Positions 38,801 to 47,923 of a stretch of DNA of 64,000 nt are shown piece after piece. This DNA comes from Streptomyces luteolifulvus (GTDB lineage Bacteria; Actinomycetota; Actinomycetes; Streptomycetales; Streptomycetaceae). How positions within the stretch are numbered: position 1 is the stretch's first letter; each line of letters begins with the position of its first letter. Both the position numbers and the translations under genes were made by a program. Where the stretch lies: the NCBI RefSeq assembly GCF_008806595.1, contig NZ_VZRB01000011.1, positions 163,063 to 227,062 of the forward strand, in the 5' to 3' direction. The notes under the pieces are model-generated. The model was not told the DNA's origin and searched no databases. It worked only from the letters and a program-made list of their open reading frames with translations.

Positions 38801-39793
38801 ATGCGCCGCAAGGTCAGTCTGATCCTGCTCGCCTTCGCCGTGTTCTTCGCCACGCTGTCCCCGCTGCTGCGCTGGTACGCCTTCCCGCGCCTCGTCAAGA
38901 TCCCCGCCAACCAGTACCAGGACATGGTCCTGGAGGCGAAGGACGCCACCCTCCTCGACTACGGCACGATGAAGGCGGAAAAGGTCTCCAAGATCACCAT
39001 CGTGCAGACCCTCAAGGGCAATGTGGAGGCCTCCGAGCAGATCGAGAAGACCGCGGGCCGGGACGTGGTGGTCTGGGACAGCCTGTCCTACGCCCAGGGC
39101 CCCGACGGCAAGATGGTCGCCAGTATCCCCGAGCGCTACATCTTCGACGCCCACACCCAGGAGCCCGTCCACGCCAAGGGCGAGATGGTCGACGGCGACG
39201 CGGTCGAACGGCAGGGCATCGAGTTCAAGTGGCCCTTCCTGACGGAGAAACGGGACTACGAGTACTTCGACGCGCAGGCGCGCGTGACGGCCCCCATCCA
39301 CTACAAGGGCACCCAGGACTTCCGCGGTATCGAGGTCTACTACTTCGAGCAGACCATCGACTGGACCAAGGTCCCGTTCCCCAGGACCATGCCCGTCGAG
39401 GGCATCACCCGCGAGTCCGTCGCCAGGACCGGCACCACCCGCTGGTACACCACGGTCCGCAAGTTCTGGGTCGAACCGGTCACCGGTGCCCCGGTCTACG
39501 GCGAGGAGATCCACAAGGAGGAGCTGCGCGGCGGCTCGCTGCTCGGCGGCCGCGAGAAGGTGACGGCGTTCGCCGGCCACGCGAAGATGCGCGAGGACTA
39601 CGTCGAACACACCGTGGCCCTGGTCGAGTCGAACCGCACCCTGGTCCTGCTGATGACGTCCTACCTGCCGTGGGGCTTCCTGGCCCTGGGCATCCTGCTG
39701 CTGTCCCTCTCCCTCTACCTGGAGGCGCGCGGCCGCCCCGGCGACCCGGCTCCCGCGCGGACGACGACGGAACCCGATCCGGTCACCGCCTGA
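38801..39793 (+). CDS. DUF3068 (PorA-like) membrane protein
   Basis: The 330-residue protein has an N-terminal membrane segment (about 5-22), a large extracytoplasmic domain and a second membrane segment near 288-308, the two-pass layout of DUF3068. Conserved-looking segments are YAFPRLVKIPANQYQ, GIEFKWPF, GIEVYYFEQ and the closing YLPWGFLALGILLL. The function is unknown; it is cell-envelope located. GAAGGAGG precedes ATG 38801. Its 3' end overlaps the convergent hrpB gene by 11 nt. Confidence 0.85.
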   Translation: MRRKVSLILLAFAVFFATLSPLLRWYAFPRLVKIPANQYQDMVLEAKDATLLDYGTMKAEKVSKITIVQTLKGNVEASEQIEKTAGRDVVVWDSLSYAQGPDGKMVASIPERYIFDAHTQEPVHAKGEMVDGDAVERQGIEFKWPFLTEKRDYEYFDAQARVTAPIHYKGTQDFRGIEVYYFEQTIDWTKVPFPRTMPVEGITRESVARTGTTRWYTTVRKFWVEPVTGAPVYGEEIHKEELRGGSLLGGREKVTAFAGHAKMREDYVEHTVALVESNRTLVLLMTSYLPWGFLALGILLLSLSLYLEARGRPGDPAPARTTTEPDPVTA

Positions 39794-42290
39794 GGCGGGC
39801 GTTGGTGTGCCGCGTCGGCTCGGCGCCGGCCGGGTCCTCGGGCCACGGATGCTTCGGATACCGGCCGCGCAGCTCGGCCCGTACGTCCTTGTAGCCGGCC
39901 CGCCAGAAGGAGGCGAGGTCGGAGGTCACGGCGACGGGACGGCCGGCGGGGGAGAGGAGATGGACGAGGACGGGCACCCCCGCCACGGCCGGTGACTCGT
40001 GCAGCCCGAACAGCTCCTGCAACTTGACCGCGAGAACGGGCTGTTCGGGGTTGGAGTAGTCGATCCGGATTCTGGACCCACTGGGTACGGTGATCCGCTC
40101 GGGCGCCAGTTCGTCGAGCCGGACCGCCTCCCCCGAGGCCCACGGCAGCAGCCGGGCCAGCCCCTCACCGGCGTCGATCCGCGCGAGGTCGGCGCGCCGC
40201 CGGGACCGTCCGAGCTCGGGCTCCAGCCACTCGTCCACGCGCGCGTGGAGGGCTTCCTCGGACACATCGGGCCAGGGATCGCCGAGGCGCATCCGCAGAA
40301 AGGCGAGCCGCTTCCGCAGTACGCCCGCCTCGGCCGACCACCGCAGCAGCCGGAGTCCCTCCTGCCGCAGCCCGTCGAGAAGGGCATCGCGTACGAGGGC
40401 GGGGTCGGCGTCCTTGAGCGGCCGCACCCCCAGTTCCACCGCCCCGAGCCGCTCCACCCGCCGCGCGACGACGTCCCCGCCGGCCCAGTGGACCTCGTCC
40501 CGCTCCTCCAGCAGTGCCCCGGCCGCATTCCGCGCGACCTCCTCGTCGACGACCGCCCCGAGCTGCACACGCGCGTGCCCCTTCCCGACGGGCCGGTCGG
40601 CCGCGGCGACCGCGATCCAGGGCGCACCGAGCAGCCCCGTGCCCTCGCGGACCTCGGCGCGGGTCCCGGAGACCATCAGATAGGAACCGCCGTCGGCTCT
40701 GGCGAGTCGCTCGGGGAAGGCGAGGGCGGCGACGAGCCCGACGACGCCTTCGTCGCGCTCGCGGCCACGGGCGGGCGGGTGGGACATCTCCGTTGCGACG
40801 GCCCGCAGGCGCCGAACTTCCGCCCGCCACCGCCCCGCATAGGCGTCGCCTCCACGCCGCGCGGCCCGCCAGCAGGCCGCCAGGTCATCCCCGTACTCCC
40901 GCGGTACCTCTTCACTCAACAGCGCGACAACCTCCGCGGCGCGGTCCGCACCGACCAACGACGCCGCATCCAGCAAGGCCCGCCCCAGCCGAGGATGCAG
41001 CCCCGACCTCGCGAGACGCACCCCCCGTTCCGTGGCCCGCCCGACGGAGTCGACCGCCCCGATCGCCGACAGCACCTCCCGTGCCGCCGCCATCGCCCCG
41101 CCCGGCGGCGGATCCAGCAGCGCCAGGCCGGACGCCTCCGGATCGCCCCAGCACGCCGTCTGCAGGGCGAACGCCGTCAGATCGGCCACCTTGATCTCCG
41201 GGGCCGGGAAACGCGGCAGACGAGGGTCCTCGGCCTCCGCCCAGCACCGGTACACCACACCCGGCGCCTCACGCCCCGCCCGCCCGGCGCGTTGCCGCCC
41301 CGCCGCCTGCGAGGCCCGTACCGTCGTCAGCGCGCTCAGCCCGCGCGCGTGGTCGACCCGAGGCTCCCTGGCGAGCCCCGAGTCCACCACGATGCGCACC
41401 CCCGGCACGGTCAGCGACGACTCGGCCACCGAGGTCGCCAGCACCACCCGCCGCCGCTCCCCGGGGGCGAGCACCGCGTCCTGCACGGCCGCCGGCGCCC
41501 GCCCGTGGACCTGGAGCACGTCCACATCCCCGAGATCCCCCATCTGCCCGGCGACCCGGGCGATCTCACCCACGCCCGGAAGGAAACAGAGCACGTCCCC
41601 GTCGTGCCCGGCCAGGGCCCGCCGTACCACCGACGCCACATGGGTCAGCAGCACGGGGTCCACGCGCATACCGTGCGGCGGCCGTACCGGACGGGCGGGT
41701 GGCGCCCAGACCACCTCGACGTCGTACGAGGCCCCCTGCGCCTCGACCACGGGCGCGCCGCCGAGCAGCCGCGCCCACCCCTGGGCGTCGGTCGTCGCCG
41801 ACGCGGCCACGAGCCGCAGCTCGGGGCGCAGCGTCTCGCGCACGTCCCACAGGAACGCGGCCACCGTGTCCGCGTCCAGATGACGCTCGTGGCACTCGTC
41901 GAGCACCGCCACGTCGACACCCGAGAGCTCCTGGTCGCGCTGGAGCCGTTGCAGCAGCACACCGGTGGTGACGACCTCCACGCGCGCGTGCCGCCCGACG
42001 ACACGCTCACCCCGCACGGTGTAGCCGACGCTCTCGCCGGGCTTCTCGCCGAGCAGCCACGCCATCCGCCGGGCAGCCGCCCGCGCCGCGATCCGCCGCG
42101 GCTCGGCCACCACCACCCGCCGTGCCGGACCCTCGCCCAGCAGACCGGCCAGCGCAAGCGGCACGAGGGTCGTCTTGCCCGTGCCCGGCGGCGCCACGAG
42201 GACCGCAGTGCCGTGTCCCTCCAGCGCGGCGCTCAGAGCGGGCAGCGCACCTCGTACGGGCAGGGAGTCCAGGGCGTCGTAACGGATCAC
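39783..42290 (-). CDS. hrpB: ATP-dependent RNA helicase HrpB
   Basis: The 835-residue DEAH-box protein has Walker A VAPPGTGKTTLVP, DECHER (a DExH-box variant), SATTD (motif III) and the C-terminal motif VI QRAGRAGREAPG. An HA2/OB-fold region and the HrpB-specific C-terminal domain follow. It is a putative 3'-5' helicase of unclear role. The start is GTG 42290, with no obvious ribosome site; GACACT ends 6 nt upstream as a possible leaderless -10. It lies 47 nt from the next minus-strand gene. Confidence 0.93.
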   Translation of the reverse strand: MIRYDALDSLPVRGALPALSAALEGHGTAVLVAPPGTGKTTLVPLALAGLLGEGPARRVVVAEPRRIAARAAARRMAWLLGEKPGESVGYTVRGERVVGRHARVEVVTTGVLLQRLQRDQELSGVDVAVLDECHERHLDADTVAAFLWDVRETLRPELRLVAASATTDAQGWARLLGGAPVVEAQGASYDVEVVWAPPARPVRPPHGMRVDPVLLTHVASVVRRALAGHDGDVLCFLPGVGEIARVAGQMGDLGDVDVLQVHGRAPAAVQDAVLAPGERRRVVLATSVAESSLTVPGVRIVVDSGLAREPRVDHARGLSALTTVRASQAAGRQRAGRAGREAPGVVYRCWAEAEDPRLPRFPAPEIKVADLTAFALQTACWGDPEASGLALLDPPPGGAMAAAREVLSAIGAVDSVGRATERGVRLARSGLHPRLGRALLDAASLVGADRAAEVVALLSEEVPREYGDDLAACWRAARRGGDAYAGRWRAEVRRLRAVATEMSHPPARGRERDEGVVGLVAALAFPERLARADGGSYLMVSGTRAEVREGTGLLGAPWIAVAAADRPVGKGHARVQLGAVVDEEVARNAAGALLEERDEVHWAGGDVVARRVERLGAVELGVRPLKDADPALVRDALLDGLRQEGLRLLRWSAEAGVLRKRLAFLRMRLGDPWPDVSEEALHARVDEWLEPELGRSRRRADLARIDAGEGLARLLPWASGEAVRLDELAPERITVPSGSRIRIDYSNPEQPVLAVKLQELFGLHESPAVAGVPVLVHLLSPAGRPVAVTSDLASFWRAGYKDVRAELRGRYPKHPWPEDPAGAEPTRHTNARLRR

Positions 42291-42337
42291 GCCCCCAGTG
42301 TCGTACGACGGCGAGAACGGCCCTAAGTGCGCGTGCC

Positions 42338-43147
42338 TCAGTCCCGTTCACACACGAAGACGGCCGTTCCCGGGATCAGGTTCCCCCGCAGCGGCGACCA
42401 GCCGCCCCACTCCGCGGTGTTCCAGGCCGGCCACTCCGGCTCGACCAGGTCCACGAGTGCGAAGCCCGCCGCGACGATGTCCCGGACACGGTCGCCGATC
42501 GTCCTGTGGTGCTCGACGTACACCGCGCGGCCGTCCTCGTCCTGCTCGACGTACGGCGTGCGGTCGAAGTACGAGGCGGCCACCGACAGCCCCTCCGGGC
42601 CCGGCTCGTCCGGGAACGCCCAGCGGATCGGATGCGTCACGGAGAACACGAAGCGGCCGCCCGGCCGCAGCACGCGGCGCACCTCCCGCAGGACATGCAC
42701 CGGGTCCGCGACGAAGGGCAGCGCACCGTACGCCGAGCACGCCAGGTCGAAGGAGCCGTCCGCGAACGGCAGGGCGCCCGCGTCCGCCTGGACGAGCGGG
42801 AAGGCGCCCCCGATGCGCAGGGCGTGCTGGAGCTGACGGTGGGAGAGGTCCAGGGCGACCGGGCGGGCGCCCTGGCCGGCCAGCCAGCGCGAGCACTGGG
42901 CCGCACCGGCGCCGATCTCCAGGACGTCCTTCCCCTTCAGCTCCTCGGGCGGGCCGAGCAGCTCGGCCTCCACCTCGTCGAGGCCCTCGGGACCCCACAC
43001 AAAACGGTCGTCGCCGAGGAACGTGCCGTGCTCGACCTGGTACTCGTCCGCGTTGCGGTCCCACCAGCCCCGGTTGGCCCGGGCGCTCTCCGCGACACCT
43101 GCGTCGCGTCGGGTGGCTTCCGGTTCGAACGCTTCGGACTCTTGGAT
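42338..43147 (-). CDS. class I SAM-dependent methyltransferase with apparent ATC start codon
   Basis: The 269-residue protein has the Rossmann methyltransferase motifs VLEIGAGAAQCSRWL (SAM site), ALDLSHRQL, DAGALPFADGSFDLACSAYGALPFV and EVRRVLRPGGRFVFSVTHP. Before them is a family-typical N-terminal segment ARANRGWWDRNADEYQ. That segment and 16 residues upstream are open and look coding, but no ATG, GTG or TTG exists between it and the stop at 43175. GGGAG lies 6 nt before two consecutive ATC codons (43150-43145), so initiation at ATC is likely. Restarting at GTG 43000 would delete the conserved segment. The substrate is unknown. Confidence 0.75.
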   Translation of the reverse strand: MQESEAFEPEATRRDAGVAESARANRGWWDRNADEYQVEHGTFLGDDRFVWGPEGLDEVEAELLGPPEELKGKDVLEIGAGAAQCSRWLAGQGARPVALDLSHRQLQHALRIGGAFPLVQADAGALPFADGSFDLACSAYGALPFVADPVHVLREVRRVLRPGGRFVFSVTHPIRWAFPDEPGPEGLSVAASYFDRTPYVEQDEDGRAVYVEHHRTIGDRVRDIVAAGFALVDLVEPEWPAWNTAEWGGWSPLRGNLIPGTAVFVCERD

Positions 43148-43296
43148 GATCGGCTCCCTCGTCGTACTCTTCCGTCACCTCTCCGGTGGCCGCCCCGGCG
43201 GCGTCACTGAAGGGGTGGCTCAGGCTTGCGTGGCCTGGTGAGACTTGTTTTGTGCCGGGTATGCGGCGATCCGCCCCGGGTGTGCGCCTTCGCGCA

Positions 43297-43325
43297 TTGA
43301 CCCTGTCCGGCTGCCCCCGTATGCT
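43297..43325 (+). promoter_or_regulatory. rpsA promoter (TTGACC - 17 - TATGCT)
   Basis: TTGACC (43297-43302) and TATGCT (43320-43325) are separated by 17 nt, close to the principal sigma factor consensus. Transcription should begin near 43332 and give a leader of about 195 nt. The remainder of 43148-43296 shows no clear signal. Confidence 0.75.
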
Positions 43326-43405
43326 ACAAGTTGCGCTGCGGGCCTGCGCTCCTCAGACGTAGCAGGCTGCGCTCGCATCTGTTGTATGTCCCCTCGGTTG
43401 TCGAG

Positions 43406-43433
43406 GCGCCATCACCAGTCTCTGGTGGGGCGC
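43406..43433 (+). promoter_or_regulatory. structured hairpin in the rpsA leader
   Basis: GCGCC-AT-CACCAG (43406-43418) pairs with CTGGTG-G-GGCGC (43422-43433) around TCT, an 11-bp interrupted stem in the long 5' leader. Position and the known autoregulation of S1 in other bacteria suggest a regulatory role; this is inference. Confidence 0.4.
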
Positions 43434-43525
43434 TTCCTTGGCTGTCCGGCTTCTGCAGAGCGAAACGGGCTCCCGGCGTAAGCAGTGCCTACGACTTCAA
43501 TGTCCGTACCGGAGCCCTTTCCCAC

Positions 43526-45016
43526 ATGACGAGCAGCACCGAGACCACCGCCACCACCCCGCAGGTAGCGGTCAACGACATCGGTAACGAGGAAGCCTTC
43601 CTCGCCGCGATCGACGAGACGATCAAGTACTTCAACGACGGCGACATCGTCGACGGCGTCATCGTGAAGGTCGACCGGGACGAGGTCCTGCTCGACATCG
43701 GTTACAAGACCGAAGGTGTCATCCCGAGCCGCGAGCTCTCGATCAAGCACGACGTCGACCCCAACGAGGTCGTCGCCGTCGGTGACGAGATCGAGGCCCT
43801 GGTCCTCCAGAAGGAGGACAAGGAAGGCCGCCTGATCCTCTCGAAGAAGCGCGCCCAGTACGAGCGTGCCTGGGGCACCATCGAGAAGATCAAGGAAGAG
43901 GACGGCATCGTCACCGGTACCGTCATCGAGGTCGTCAAGGGTGGTCTCATCCTCGACATCGGCCTCCGTGGCTTCCTCCCGGCCTCCCTGGTCGAGATGC
44001 GCCGCGTCCGCGACCTCCAGCCCTACGTGGGCAAGGAGCTCGAGGCCAAGATCATCGAGCTGGACAAGAACCGCAACAACGTGGTCCTGTCCCGCCGCGC
44101 CTGGCTGGAGCAGACCCAGTCCGAGGTCCGCCAGACGTTCCTCACGACCCTTCAGAAGGGTCAGGTCCGCTCCGGCGTCGTCTCCTCGATCGTCAACTTC
44201 GGTGCCTTCGTGGACCTGGGTGGCGTCGACGGTCTGGTCCACGTCTCCGAGCTGTCCTGGAAGCACATCGACCACCCGTCCGAGGTTGTCGAGGTCGGCC
44301 AGGAGGTCACCGTCGAGGTTCTCGACGTCGACATGGACCGCGAGCGTGTCTCCCTGTCGCTGAAGGCGACCCAGGAAGACCCGTGGCAGCAGTTCGCCCG
44401 CACCCACCAGATCGGCCAGGTCGTCCCCGGCAAGGTCACCAAGCTGGTTCCGTTCGGTGCGTTCGTCCGCGTCGACGAGGGCATCGAGGGTCTGGTCCAC
44501 ATCTCCGAGCTGGCCGAGCGCCACGTGGAGATCCCGGAGCAGGTCGTCCAGGTCAACGACGAGATCTTCGTCAAGGTCATCGACATCGACCTCGAGCGTC
44601 GCCGGATCTCGCTGTCCCTCAAGCAGGCCAACGAGTCCTTCGGTGCCGACCCGGCGTCGGTCGAGTTCGACCCGACCCTGTACGGCATGGCCGCGTCCTA
44701 CGACGACCAGGGCAACTACATCTACCCCGAGGGCTTCGACCCCGAGACCAACGACTGGCTCGAGGGCTACGAGAAGCAGCGCGAGGAGTGGGAGCGCCAG
44801 TACGCCGAGGCGCAGCAGCGCTTCGAGCAGCACCAGCAGCAGGTCATCAAGTCCCGCGAGGCCGATGCTGCCGCTGCCGCCGAGGGTGGCGAGGCCGCCG
44901 CTCCGGCCGCGAACGGCGGTTCGTACTCCTCCGAGGGCCCGGACAACTCCGGTGCGCTGGCCTCGGACGAGGCGCTCGCGGCGCTGCGCGAGAAGCTGGC
45001 GGGCGGCCAGAGCTGA
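43526..45016 (+). CDS. rpsA: 30S ribosomal protein S1
   Basis: The 496-residue protein carries four S1 RNA-binding domains (about 36-105, 120-190, 208-280 and 293-365). They show the expected GVIVKVDRDEVLLDIGYKTEGVIP and GAFVDLGGVDGLVHVSELSW wording. The tail is acidic, Gln/Ala-rich and disordered. Four domains, rather than the six of E. coli, is normal for actinobacteria. It binds mRNA and assists initiation. ATG 43526 follows GGAG at a wide spacing (11 nt). A 15-bp terminator follows. Confidence 0.97.
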   Translation: MTSSTETTATTPQVAVNDIGNEEAFLAAIDETIKYFNDGDIVDGVIVKVDRDEVLLDIGYKTEGVIPSRELSIKHDVDPNEVVAVGDEIEALVLQKEDKEGRLILSKKRAQYERAWGTIEKIKEEDGIVTGTVIEVVKGGLILDIGLRGFLPASLVEMRRVRDLQPYVGKELEAKIIELDKNRNNVVLSRRAWLEQTQSEVRQTFLTTLQKGQVRSGVVSSIVNFGAFVDLGGVDGLVHVSELSWKHIDHPSEVVEVGQEVTVEVLDVDMDRERVSLSLKATQEDPWQQFARTHQIGQVVPGKVTKLVPFGAFVRVDEGIEGLVHISELAERHVEIPEQVVQVNDEIFVKVIDIDLERRRISLSLKQANESFGADPASVEFDPTLYGMAASYDDQGNYIYPEGFDPETNDWLEGYEKQREEWERQYAEAQQRFEQHQQQVIKSREADAAAAAEGGEAAAPAANGGSYSSEGPDNSGALASDEALAALREKLAGGQS

Positions 45017-45044
45017 ACGCCTGCCGCTGAGGCTTAGTCGGTAA

Positions 45045-45080
45045 CTGAGGGGCCGTACCTTTCGAGGTGCGGCCCCTCAG
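45045..45080 (+). terminator. 15-bp stem terminator after rpsA
   Basis: CTGAGGGGCCGTACC (45045-45059) pairs with GGTGCGGCCCCTCAG (45066-45080) around TTTCGA, 28 nt after the rpsA stop codon. Confidence 0.85.
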
Positions 45081-45117
45081 CTGTGCCCTGACACGTCGTT
45101 CGGCCGCGGGCCGTGGG

Positions 45118-45154
45118 GGCCGGTCACGCAGTTCCCCGAGCCCCTGAAGGGCGC
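45118..45154. repeat. Streptomyces intergenic repeat, copy 2
   Basis: A 37-nt segment containing GTCACGCAGTTCCCCGAGCC matches 15673-15709 at 32 of 37 positions in the same orientation. It lies between the rpsA terminator and the PAC2 gene. Confidence 0.7.
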
Positions 45155-45267
45155 CGTTCCCGCCCCTGTCGCCCCTGTTCGATGGCTCTGCCGATCTTGG
45201 CCTGGGACGGGAATGTGCCCGCTCGCTTGCGCGTTGTGATGTACGAACACGAGGAGGAGCGGTCACA

Positions 45268-46206
45268 GTGCTTGATCCGCAGGGTTTGTACGCATGGGAG
45301 CCGAAGGGCCTGGCCGTCGTCGACATGGCGCTCGCCCAGGAGTCGGCCGGCCTTGTCATGCTCTACCACTTCGACGGATACATCGACGCGGGGGAGACCG
45401 GCGACCAGATCGTCGACCGGCTCCTCGACACACTGCCCCACCAAGTCGTGGCGCGCTTCGACCACGACCGGCTCGTGGACTACCGCGCCCGCCGCCCGCT
45501 GCTCACCTTCAAACGCGACCGCTGGACGGACTACGAGGAGCCGGGCATCGATGTGCGGCTCGTCCAGGACGCCACCGGGGCGCCCTTCCTGCTGCTGTCC
45601 GGCCCCGAGCCGGACGTGGAGTGGGAGCGCTTCGCCGTGGCCGTCCAGCAGATCGTGGAGCGGCTCGGCGTACGTCTGTCCGTGAACTTCCACGGCATCC
45701 CCATGGGCGTCCCGCACACCCGCCCCGTGGGCCTCACCCCGCACGGCAACCGCCATGACCTGATCCCCGGCCACCGCAGCCCCTTCGACGAGGCACAGGT
45801 GCCCGGCAGCGCCGAGTCGCTGCTCGAGTACCGGCTGATGGAGGCCGGACACGACGTCCTCGGTGTCGCCGCGCATGTGCCGCACTACATCGCCCGCTCC
45901 CCCTACCCGGACGCGGCGCTGACCGTCCTGGAGGCCATCACCGCGGCGACCGGGCTGGTCCTGCCGGGCGTCGCGCACACCCTGCGCACGGACGCCCACC
46001 GCACCCAGACCGAGATCGACCGGCAGATCCGGGAGGGCGACGAGGAACTCGTAGCCCTGGTCCAGGGCCTGGAGCACCAGTACGACGCCGCCGCGGGCTC
46101 CGAGACCCGGGGCAACATGCTCGCCGAGCCGGTCGACATCCCGTCGGCCGACGAGATCGGCCTGCAGTTCGAGCGGTTCCTGGCGGAACGCGAGGGCGAC
46201 ACCTGA
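45268..46206 (+). CDS. PAC2 family (proteasome assembly chaperone-like) protein
   Basis: The 312-residue protein matches the actinobacterial PAC2 family: MLYHFDGYIDAGETGDQIVDRL near the start, LLLSGPEPDVEWERF, GIPMGVPHTRPVG and YIARSPYPDAALTVLEAI. The family is related to proteasome assembly chaperones and actinomycetes have a 20S proteasome, but a direct role is not shown. GTG 45268 follows GGAGGAGCGG. It lies in the conserved rpsA-PAC2-coaE order. Confidence 0.88.
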   Translation: MLDPQGLYAWEPKGLAVVDMALAQESAGLVMLYHFDGYIDAGETGDQIVDRLLDTLPHQVVARFDHDRLVDYRARRPLLTFKRDRWTDYEEPGIDVRLVQDATGAPFLLLSGPEPDVEWERFAVAVQQIVERLGVRLSVNFHGIPMGVPHTRPVGLTPHGNRHDLIPGHRSPFDEAQVPGSAESLLEYRLMEAGHDVLGVAAHVPHYIARSPYPDAALTVLEAITAATGLVLPGVAHTLRTDAHRTQTEIDRQIREGDEELVALVQGLEHQYDAAAGSETRGNMLAEPVDIPSADEIGLQFERFLAEREGDT

Positions 46207-46224
46207 GACCCGCCCGGCAGGCCC

Positions 46225-46230
46225 TAAGCT
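46225..46230 (+). promoter_or_regulatory. -10 element TAAGCT of coaE (leaderless)
   Basis: TAAGCT ends 7 nt before ATG 46238 with no ribosome site between. Confidence 0.45.
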
Positions 46231-46237
46231 TCCGCTC

Positions 46238-46870
46238 ATGCTGAAGGTGGGCCTGACCGGCGGGATCGGTGCCGGCAAGAGTGAGGTGTCGCGGCTGCTC
46301 GTCGAGCGCGGTGCCGTACTGATCGACGCGGACCGCATCGCGCGCGAGGTCGTCGCGCCGGGGACGCCGGGCCTCGCCGCCGTGTCCGAGGCGTTCGGTG
46401 CGGGCGTCCTCGCGGCGGACGGCAGTCTGGACCGCCCCAGGCTGGGGGCGATCGTGTTCGCCGACCCGGACAAGCTCGCCGTCCTGAACTCGATCGTGCA
46501 CCCCCTGGTCGGTGCGCGCTCGCGTGAGCTGGAGGCGTCCGCCGCCGAGGACGCGGTCGTCGTCCACGACGTCCCACTACTCGCGGAGAACGCCCTGGCA
46601 CCGCTGTACGACGTCGTGATCGTCGTCGACGCGAGCCCCGAGACCCAGCTCGACCGGCTCGTACGACTGCGCGGCATGACCGAGGAGGACGCACGCGCGC
46701 GCATGTCCGCCCAGGCAACCCGCGAAAAGCGCCTGGAGATCGCGGACATCGTCATCCACAACGACGTACCCCTGGCGGAGCTGGAGCGGCGCGTGGCGGA
46801 CGTATGGGCCGACCTCGTCCGCAGAGCGCACGCCACCCGGGAGCAGCCGTCCCGGCAGCCTCAGGAATAG
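46238..46870 (+). CDS. coaE: dephospho-CoA kinase
   Basis: The 210-residue P-loop kinase begins MLKVGLTGGIGAGKSEVSRLL (Walker A GGIGAGKS), followed by IDADRIAREVVAPG, VHDVPLLAEN and the lid region RLVRLRGMTEEDARARM. It phosphorylates the 3'-hydroxyl of dephospho-CoA in the last step of CoA synthesis. Length is normal, with a short basic tail. Confidence 0.95.
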   Translation: MLKVGLTGGIGAGKSEVSRLLVERGAVLIDADRIAREVVAPGTPGLAAVSEAFGAGVLAADGSLDRPRLGAIVFADPDKLAVLNSIVHPLVGARSRELEASAAEDAVVVHDVPLLAENALAPLYDVVIVVDASPETQLDRLVRLRGMTEEDARARMSAQATREKRLEIADIVIHNDVPLAELERRVADVWADLVRRAHATREQPSRQPQE

Positions 46871-46920
46871 CGATCTGCGGGCAGGGCGTTGAACCCGCCC
46901 GGAGAGGGAAGGAGTTCGCG

Positions 46921-47301
46921 GTGCCCGAGACCAGCGGTTCGACCGGACCTACCCCGGAGACGCATGTCATCGACTTCCGTGCCGCAGAGCATCTGCTGGC
47001 CGCGCGGGACCCACGGGGAGCGGTGAAGCTGCTCGACGGAGTCGTCGCCGCGCACCCGGAGAACACCGCGGCGCGCCTGCTGCGCGCGCGTGCCTTCTTC
47101 GCGGGGGCTCAACTGCGCCCGGCCGAGCTGGAGTTCAGCATCGTCCTGGAGCGCGAGCCGGACAACGCGTTCGCGCACTTCGGACTCGGCCGGACCTATG
47201 AGCGTCAGGGGCGGCCGGACCAGGCCAAGCGCCACTTCCGGCTCGCCGCCGCACTGGACCCCAACCCCGAGTACCTCAGGGCGGCGCGCTTCGACTCGTG
47301 A
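46921..47301 (+). CDS. tetratricopeptide repeat protein
   Basis: The 126-residue protein is built of about three TPR helix pairs (AAEHLLAARDPRGAVKLLDGVV, AARLLRARAFFAGAQLRPAELEF, AFAHFGLGRTYERQGRPDQAKRHF). It is a protein-interaction module with unknown partner. GTG 46921 follows GGAAGGAG by 6 nt; the frame extends upstream into coaE without a ribosome site. It is read in the same direction as coaE, 50 nt downstream, possibly in the same transcript. Confidence 0.85.
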   Translation: MPETSGSTGPTPETHVIDFRAAEHLLAARDPRGAVKLLDGVVAAHPENTAARLLRARAFFAGAQLRPAELEFSIVLEREPDNAFAHFGLGRTYERQGRPDQAKRHFRLAAALDPNPEYLRAARFDS

Positions 47302-47314
47302 GCGCGGGTCCGTC

Positions 47315-47626
47315 TCAGGGGTGGCGGTGCTCCGGAGGCCGGCGGAGCGGTGGGCGGCGCACCGGTGGCCGGTCGTCCACGGGCCGGTACGGCGGGATGT
47401 CTCGGCCGGGCTGGTAGTGCGGGCCCTGGCGGATGTGCCTGAGGATCATGGCCATGTCGACGGTGATGATCAGCCACAGCACACCACAGGCGGCGGCCCA
47501 CCCGGGGCGCCCGGCGAGCGCGAACGCGGCCGTTCCGAAGATCGCCCAGATCAACCCCCACACGGTCAGCCAGAACCGCGCCCGCAGAGCACTGCGCGCG
47601 GTCGTCGGTTCACTGCCCGTACGCAT
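47315..47626 (-). CDS. DUF6343-like two-pass membrane protein
   Basis: The 103-residue protein has two membrane helices (about 19-37 and 45-63) and a Pro/Arg-rich tail ending PPLRRPPEHRHP. The start MRTGSEPTTARSALRARFWL resembles a small actinobacterial membrane family that I recall as DUF6343. The function is unknown. AGGAGTGG precedes ATG 47626. Confidence 0.75.
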   Translation of the reverse strand: MRTGSEPTTARSALRARFWLTVWGLIWAIFGTAAFALAGRPGWAAACGVLWLIITVDMAMILRHIRQGPHYQPGRDIPPYRPVDDRPPVRRPPLRRPPEHRHP

Positions 47627-47684
47627 GGGGGATCACCACTCCTACTGTGCAACGTACTCTTCGGCGCGGGCCTTCTCCAGCGCC

Positions 47685-47698
47685 ACTCGAACGAGTGA
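47685..47698. promoter_or_regulatory. inverted repeat in the divergent DUF6343 / DoxX intergenic region
   Basis: CACTCG-AA-CGAGTG (47685-47698) is a perfect 6-bp inverted repeat in the 297-nt gap between divergent genes. It is a possible operator; otherwise nothing definite is seen in 47627-47923. Confidence 0.3.
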
Positions 47699-47923
47699 AC
47701 AAAGTGCAGGTGGGAACGGGTGCGCGGGCGTGGTCCGTTCGACGGGCATGGGACTGAACATGCGAGCGGGACATCCGAGCGGGACATCGGGGGAGGGGAC
47801 CGGGGCCATCACACCGAGAGGAAGAGACGCGTGCGAAATCCTGTCGGACGGCGATGAGTTCCGGAGCGCGTGTCGGTCTGCCTCTGTGCCGGCACCACGG
47901 ACCACTTCACCCAGGAGACCCCC

